This document shows positions 59,501 through 64,000 of a DNA stretch of 64,000 bases, piece after piece. The position numbers were made by a program, and so were the translations under genes. The stretch spans positions 86,012,636-86,076,635 of the forward strand of contig CATQJL010000112.1 of the NCBI GenBank assembly GCA_958299035.1, written 5' to 3'. Position 1 is the stretch's first letter. Each line of letters starts with the position of its first letter. The notes under the pieces were generated by a model. That model made no database searches and had not been told where the DNA came from. It saw nothing but the letters and a program-made list of their open reading frames with translations. This DNA is from Cylicocyclus nassatus (lineage: Eukaryota > Nematoda > Chromadorea > Rhabditida > Strongylidae).

Positions 59501-62002
59501 GATTTTGCGGTAGAATTTGCGCGTGATCAGAAAGCTACGCCTGAAATGCCGACGAACTGCGTGCCTACACGCCCGCAATTTGCCAGCATCCCAGGTGCAG
59601 CTATTGGTTGACGCGCAAATTTCACCGCAAAATTTTGGCACCGCAAGTGCACTAGATTTACCGGCATCTACGCGGCTGTACTTCTTCTCCATATGTGCAT
59701 GAAAAGGAGTATTTATAGGGAGAGAAGATATCACGAATCGAGTAAACACTAATGAAATCCCCACAGTTGTTCGCCTTAGCGACGATGCCATCGAGGTTAG
59801 TAGCAGTCAACCCTTTCCCCTTCTCCTCCCACCACAGTCCACAGTTTAAAAAATCTCTTTCAGAGACTCCCCGTCTCAGTGCCTTTAAGGCCGAGCAGCC
59901 ATTCTCCGTTCGTCTACCGTACCTCCACTCACTATCCATCAATTACGAATGAAGCCGTAGAAACGACGACATATAGCCACTTTAGTTTCAATAACAACAA
60001 AAGCTCCGCCAATGACAGCAACTTTGATGAGCACAACAATAGCACATCTGACCCATTTGAATTTGAAAGCTCCACCATTACTGAAGATGAGAAGAGCGAA
60101 GGTAGGGCATAAGGCCTGATAGTTGTTGAAGGCAGCGTCCACTCAAATTGAGCTTGTTGAGATTTCGTTGTACAACAGCGGGGCCTTAAAGCAGTTTCCA
60201 AGCAATTAGTCGATTTTGAGATTTTGTGCTTACCCGGGCTTATTTGCCATGCTGAATCCGATAAATCACAGTGGAGAGCGCGAAAACGCCAAAAAAGGCC
60301 CTAACGCAGGAGGGAAATCGCAGGTGGGCGAGGCAGTTCACACCGCGACGTCACTCTCCCAGGCTTCAGGAGCGACCTTCTCGGTTCCGATTTTATGTCA
60401 TGCGTTTCGCAGTTGGGTGGTGGTGATGTTAGTGCGGTTAGCAGAAGAGAGAAGGTCCTCCTGGAGCTGGGAGAGTGACACCACTATGTGAACAGCCCCG
60501 CCCACCTGGAATTTCCCTCCTCTGTTAGAGCCTTTTCTCGCCGTTTTCGCGCTCTCCAGTGTTGATTTTCGGATTCAGCATGGCGAATAAGCCCAGGTAA
60601 GCACAAAATCTCGAAATCGACTTTTTGCTTGGACACTGCCTTCCCCTGGTCCCGCTGCAAAAGATGAATTCCAATAGGAGAAAAATGCTTTAAAAAGTAG
60701 AAGCGGCCCAGGTGGCTCCGCCTAGCAACGTGGGTGGTCTGAAGATAATAGGCTTGAAAGGGGGCTTAAGGGCAGATGGGAATGTCGACCTGATAATCAT
60801 AATGAAGGTTTATATACAACTCTGGATACACTGCAGCCCGATTTTCAAACTCTTTATCTTCAGACCACCCACGTTGATGGGCGGAGCTACCTAGGCCGCT
60901 TCTACATTCTAGAGCGATTTCTCGCCTCGACATTCATCTTTTGCAGCGGAAGTCAAGCGATTACCTAGTTGGGGCCCCACTAATGTACAGCATCAAAATC
61001 TCACAATCCTTAATCTGAATGGACGGTGCTTCTGAGAGTAGACAAAATATTTGAAAAATTGCAGAAACCAGCGCTATGACGAACGACAATGTTTTGCAAA
61101 GGAATCTAGGCGTGGAGTCGAACTCTCCTACCAGCAAATTTGTTTACCAGACATCAAGCCAAAATCCACCAACTACGATGATGGACACCACGACTATCAC
61201 ACATTTCAGCTTTGGAAATACAGTGTCACGTAAGTAAACAGACTTGTAAACATGCATGGAAGATTATAGCCTCACATCTTCGTTTGATTCTCGAAAATTA
61301 CAATTGGAAATTATTGCGTGATTAGACGCATGGACTGTAAGTTGTGAACTCTGCGGCTTCTATTTGTAACGCGCTCTCATATCGCTCTCATCGTCTGCGT
61401 CTCCACTAAGAGGTGGTAGCTGGGAGGAATGTCCATAGCGACTAGTCCGTGCGTACAATAATACTGATTAGGCATGGCGGATGCCATTCAGAGAATTTAT
61501 GACAAATCTTATATATAAAGAATCGTTAACTCAATTCAAAACTCTGCAAATAGCGGGAACGCGCGGCGGTCCCGAAGCGAACGCTCTTCCAATAGCACCT
61601 TTAAATTACTGGTTCACTAGTATAATTAAGAATCAGTCAAACCAAAACACAGCAACAACTTCCTTACTTGGTTTTCAAAATCACCTTCCTCCCACCCCCG
61701 CCCCCTTACTTGAAAGGATCGCTATATTGAAAAAAAACTGACAGAAAATCGGGGAGAAGGTCGACACGCAAAAAATACCAAACAAAGTGCTTTGGTTTAC
61801 TAGCTGCTTGAAGTGTCACTTGTCGAGTTTGGCTGGTTCGAAGACTGAGAATGACTGAATTTATGAGATTGATACTGCTTGCATTTTAAAGATTCTGAAC
61901 TTGAACATGCATATTTTGGACTTTTTTGCTCTAGACGCTGAACAACCTATGCGGTTATCTAGTATCTTCTTACAAATTTCAACCGCATTTGGAGCGTTGT
62001 AA
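50534..62002 (+). CDS. Secreted flavin-containing amine oxidase with Ser/Thr-rich tail
   Basis: FAD-dependent oxidase of the monoamine/L-amino-acid oxidase family; would oxidise an amine, releasing hydrogen peroxide. Sixteen exons with agreeing phases: 50534-50611, 53472-53582, 53636-53699, 54287-54416, 54476-54626, 54673-54821, 57194-57252, 57645-57922, 58009-58081, 58556-58700, 59162-59273, 59325-59442, 59767-59795, 59864-60101, 61065-61229 and 61935-62002; about 655 codons. Exon 1 is a signal peptide (MYPVLIFASFLLCFIPTTEG). FAD-binding DVVVVGAGLTGL, then VGGRI, and the C-terminal FASAEYSNSSMGLMNGALLS are family motifs. The Cys that binds FAD covalently in mammalian MAO is not seen (ARGAVGVLTPG there), so FAD should be non-covalent. 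Residues from about 490 are Ser/Thr/Asn-rich and end in a short hydrophobic run. Exon 1 and the last two exons are the least certain. Confidence 0.8.
52261..52930 (+). repeat. Dispersed 0.7-kb repeat, copy 2 (first intron of amine oxidase)
   Basis: Colinear with 30268-31035: GAAAGTAAAA, AATCAAGCTCTAC, TTGGTTATCATACA, TTAGGTGGATCTTTGATGGT and AGAGCTTGCTTTGCTCTAC. Carries a G13 run at 52706-52718. Confidence 0.6.
55309..56122. mobile_element. Two TTAA-flanked piggyBac-type elements sharing one TTAA
   Basis: Element 1 is 55309-55851 and element 2 is 55856-56122. All four ends read AGGCAGCGTACACCC. TTAA flanks occur at 55305-55308, 55852-55855 (shared) and 56123-56126. The outer arms of the pair are about 200-bp inverted repeats (ACCGAATTTCCTAGATC, GGAGGCGGAGCGAAAGAAAA). 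GTTGCA/TGCAAC-rich low-complexity sequence fills much of the interior. Lies in the 2.4-kb intron 6 of the amine oxidase. Long frames here (up to 184 codons) are artefacts. Confidence 0.8.
56392..56620. mobile_element. hAT-type MITE, copy 3, with perfect target duplication
   Basis: Ends CAGGGCTCGGCA / TGCCGAGCCCTG. GCTAAGGA flanks both sides (56384-56391 and 56621-56628), an intact 8-bp duplication. Internal GGTCAAAGAGGACTTCGTTT matches the 25779 copy. Also in amine oxidase intron 6. Confidence 0.9.
58204..58355 (+). repeat. Dispersed repeat, copy 2 (GTCTGCTGTCTC family)
   Basis: Colinear with 18005-18150: GCACGCAGAGACAGGG, CCCTCTTACCGCCTGCTGTC and GGCAACGGCGTCCA. In amine oxidase intron 9. 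Confidence 0.6.
58795..59039. mobile_element. MITE with GTGCTTGAAAAGTC ends
   Basis: Left GTGCTTGAAAAGTC and right GACTTTTCAAGCAC form a perfect 14-bp inverted repeat, with further pairing inside (AAAAAAGTGCTTT / GAAAGCATTTTCT). In amine oxidase intron 10; a plus frame running through it is not coding. Confidence 0.7.
59465..59670. mobile_element. Palindromic MITE in amine oxidase intron 12
   Basis: Left arm GGTGCCGGTAGAT, GCGGTGCCGAGATTTTGCGG, AATTTGCGCG; right arm CGCGCAAATTTCACCGC, AAAATTTTGGCACCGC, ATTTACCGGCATC. Confidence 0.7.
60128..60643. mobile_element. Palindromic element with GAAGGCAGCGTCCA ends
   Basis: Arms of over 150 bp: GAAGGCAGCGTCCA, TCGATTTTGAGATTTTGTGC, GGGCTTATT, GGAGAGCGCGAAAACG and their complements on the right. 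The terminal sequence resembles that of the TTAA elements at 55.3 kb, but no TTAA flank is present. In amine oxidase intron 14. Confidence 0.75.
60700..60903. mobile_element. MITE flanked by TA, GAAGCGGCC ends
   Basis: GAAGCGGCC...GGCCGCTTC with TA on both sides. Inner arms GTGGCTCCGCC / GGCGGAGCTAC and ACGTGGGTGGTCTGAAGATA / complement. Second element in amine oxidase intron 14. Confidence 0.8.
61551..61620 (+). repeat. Dispersed repeat fragment ending TTACTGGTTCACTAG, copy 2
   Basis: Matches 27279-27350 on the opposite strand. Preceded by CTTATATATAAAG, a motif also found at the tails of the GACA-bearing repeats. Confidence 0.55.
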
Positions 62003-62036
62003 AATATAATTTAAATGTTTTCGGTGTGGGACTGGC

Positions 62037-62042
62037 AATAAA
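62037..62042 (+). terminator. AATAAA signal of the amine oxidase gene
   Basis: Canonical hexamer 35 bases after the proposed stop codon, supporting the last exon. Confidence 0.65.
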
Positions 62043-62049
62043 ACTCGCG

Positions 62050-62805
62050 CTTCCTGACATTCACCAAAAAAGTAGCCTAGCATAAAAGTGAACAACTATG
62101 CAGGCGTTCGATATCTTAGTTAGACAAAATATTTTATTACATTTTGTAAAAGAAACCAAATCAGTTTGCAAAAATTTTTTCATCGATTACCGCTGGCACA
62201 AAATATTAATGGAGCAGGATCACCAGTTATATTAGGTTGGTGCGAAAGTAATAGGTTTTCAAATGCCAAATCTAGATTCATAGTTGGCGTCTGAAAAATA
62301 GTAAGAGGCTTGCACTCCATAACAGATGTTTAAGCTTAACATTCTATAAGTTGGCCACCGAGAATGCTTCCAAAAATGCTTCACAAATTTGGCGATTTTG
62401 AAATTGGTGCTAGATTGTGGAGGTCAGCTAGTTGGTCCAGAAAAATCTGCGAAATAACTTACACATCAAAAATTTATATTCTAGTTTATAAAGTTTACTG
62501 TGGCAGGCTTCAATCTTGTACGGTAACACAAACAGAAAATTTGTTAAAAATGTCGATTTACAGAAACAATCCCCTCATTACTGCACCTTTCCAGCAAAGA
62601 CACTCTTGACGCTCCAAACCACGTCAAAATGTTTTAAATAGGCTTATGTCCAATTCCTGGTCCCACATTGCTGTGAAAAAGTTAGAGCGATAAGGTGATT
62701 TACGCTGTGAAATGATAATTCTCCATACCAGATTAGAGCATGCTAAAGTAATACGTGAACTTTTGATATGCAAGAACTTTTTATAGATTATATACTATAT
62801 GTCCT
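62050..62805. other. Spacer, no gene recognised
   Basis: A frame at 62364-62609 (+) has no domain. TTAGGTTGGTGCGAAAGTAAT near 62233 resembles the terminus of some mariner elements, but no partner end was found. Confidence 0.45.
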
Positions 62806-62809
62806 ATTG

Positions 62810-63010
62810 TCTTGAAACCTGGGCATACTGTGATGACTGATTTCAATACTTTTCTTCTGCCGTACAGGTTGTTATAGGTGACACTTTATTGCCCAACGTT
62901 TCGGCACAACGCCGTCGTCAGAGGCTTAAAAGGAGTCAGTCACTTCGATTCACGATCTTAGTCGCCAAACATCTCCTCCCACTCGGCCATTCGAATGGTC
63001 TTTAGTGGAA
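62810..63010 (-). mobile_element. Penelope-like terminal region
   Basis: Downstream of the reverse transcriptase frame on the same strand and homologous to 21790-22070. Contains the hammerhead-type motif, GGGCAATAAAGTGTC and CAACCTGTACGGCAG. Confidence 0.65.
62891..62925 (-). ncRNA. Hammerhead-ribozyme-like motif, copy C
   Basis: Minus strand: GCCT, CTGACGA, C, GGC-GTTGT-GCC, GAAAC, GTT, GGGC. Helix I pairs GCCT with GGGC through one U-G wobble. It lies 265 bases downstream of the reverse transcriptase stop codon, where a Penelope-like terminal repeat is expected. The one-base insertion before helix II is the same as in copies A and B, so it is a family trait, not local damage. Confidence 0.7.
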
Positions 63011-63189
63011 GCAGGAATAAATAAATAATAAAGTGTTACTATTAAGCCTGTTTCGCCTCTACCCCTATACAGGAATACAATAAGTGATAACCACTCCCGA
63101 GGCTCTTCAGTAGGGAAGAGTGGTTAACTAACAATAGTGGTCTACTGCTGGATATTTATACCAGTTTGGTAGGGCAAAAGATCACAAGA

Positions 63190-63999
63190 TCAGCAATGAT
63201 CTAGTCGATCTATTACGAATTTAACGAAATGTTTCATATTTTTGAAAGACTGAAGCTCTATATATTTGTATGAAATACATTTATTGAATGTGAAGCATTT
63301 TATAAAAGCATTGATGATTACATTTTGTGTGTAGTCTAATTCCTCTAGTTGTTTTAAAAGCATTAATAGTCTATGTAGAAAATTTTCAAATTTTGTACAT
63401 GTTCTATAAATCCTTAGAATTTCACTGTATATAATGGATGTTTTAACCTTAACACTTATGTGTGAAGACGAATGTGTAAATCTATTAACTTTAAACGTAA
63501 AGTAATCTGTTTTATTGTATTGTTGCGTAATAATTTTATTATTTACAATTCTTATATTTAAATCCAGAAAGTCACATTCTAATTCGCTTTGGTGCGTATT
63601 TTTCAACTCTAATATATTATTGTAAGTGTCAGTCAACCATTTACTTATCCTTTTCTCTTCTAAATTATGTATAATCAGTAAATCATCCATATATCTGAAA
63701 GGTTTGAACAAGATATCATTTTTATGGTGATTAATGGCAAATTTATATTCAAAGTAAGATAACGTCAAATCTGCAAGAATAGGGCTGGCATTACCCCCTT
63801 GTGGAACTCCTACTTTTTGTATAAATATGTGATTTGCAATTTTGCAATAGCTGTTTTCTAATAGATATTGAACAAGGTACAAAATGTCTTCAATTTTATA
63901 AACCCTTTGTTTTGTTTTTTCATTATAGAGGTTACAATAGCTAACTTTGTTATTATTACAAACGACATATTTTTTGTTACTATTTTTGAAACATATTTT
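63190..63999 (-). CDS. Penelope-like reverse transcriptase, 5' partial
   Basis: An open frame of about 269 codons that enters from the right edge and stops at 63190. Palm motifs are VGVPQGGNASPILADLTLSY and FRYMDDLLII. Downstream, LECDFLDLNIRI, SHISVKVKTSIIYSEILRIY and FENFLHRLL are the thumb-side pattern of Penelope-like and related reverse transcriptases. No frameshift is present, so it may be young. The GIY-YIG endonuclease expected after the reverse transcriptase is not encoded between the stop and the hammerhead-type motif. The frame is markedly AT-rich. The listed start is the window edge, not a true start. Assignment to Penelope-like elements rests on the motifs together with the adjacent ribozyme. 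Confidence 0.75.
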   Translation of the reverse strand, partial: KICFKNSNKKYVVCNNNKVSYCNLYNEKTKQRVYKIEDILYLVQYLLENSYCKIANHIFIQKVGVPQGGNASPILADLTLSYFEYKFAINHHKNDILFKPFRYMDDLLIIHNLEEKRISKWLTDTYNNILELKNTHQSELECDFLDLNIRIVNNKIITQQYNKTDYFTFKVNRFTHSSSHISVKVKTSIIYSEILRIYRTCTKFENFLHRLLMLLKQLEELDYTQNVIINAFIKCFTFNKCISYKYIELQSFKNMKHFVKFVIDRLDHC

Positions 64000-64000
64000 A

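Noticed and set aside
1..64000. CRISPR array, operon or prokaryotic gene organisation
   Set aside because: Coding regions are intron-rich with AATAAA signals, and no regular repeat-spacer array is present.

Overview
The window reads as nuclear DNA of a small-intron animal, most likely a nematode and probably a rhabditid/strongylid type. Introns in its clear genes are often 42-60 nt, several start codons sit a few bases behind a pyrimidine-AG site of the trans-splice type, and there is a dispersed family of small secreted saposin-like proteins. The rest is repeat-rich intergenic and intronic DNA full of short palindromic DNA transposons. The species assignment is an inference. Gene models were built by eye from open frames, splice sites and reading-phase agreement.

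Layout. 0.4-2.8 kb (-): PP2A B55 regulatory subunit (sur-6/PPP2R2 orthologue), ten exons, last part off the left edge. 2.9-12 kb: mostly no recognisable gene, with two palindromic elements, a possible 63-codon frame and a hammerhead-ribozyme-like motif. 12.3-15.2 kb: two GC-rich minisatellites in opposite orientation flank an unrecognised multi-exon gene (-). 15.9-16.8 kb: three short DNA transposons. 17-29 kb: four paralogous two-exon saposin-like genes in mixed orientation; the third has a 3 kb intron filled with transposon remains. 30-50 kb: repeats, with a dead Tc1/mariner, a CR1-like retrotransposon fragment, several foldback elements and a block of TTAACCCT-rich repeats, but no gene I can support. 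50.5-62 kb (+): a 16-exon secreted flavin amine oxidase of about 655 codons with a Ser/Thr/Asn-rich tail, whose introns hold at least seven repeat insertions. 62.8-64 kb (-): the 3' part of a Penelope-like retroelement with a hammerhead-type motif downstream of its reverse transcriptase frame, running off the right edge.

The most interesting signals are three copies of a 35-nt hammerhead-type ribozyme core. One lies beside the Penelope-like reverse transcriptase, one in the intron of a saposin-like gene and one solitary. In all three, helix III is a palindromic ACGT that could only close in a dimer. The cellular genes do not form an evident pathway: one is a phosphatase subunit, four are secreted lipid-binding/pore-type proteins, and one is a secreted oxidase.
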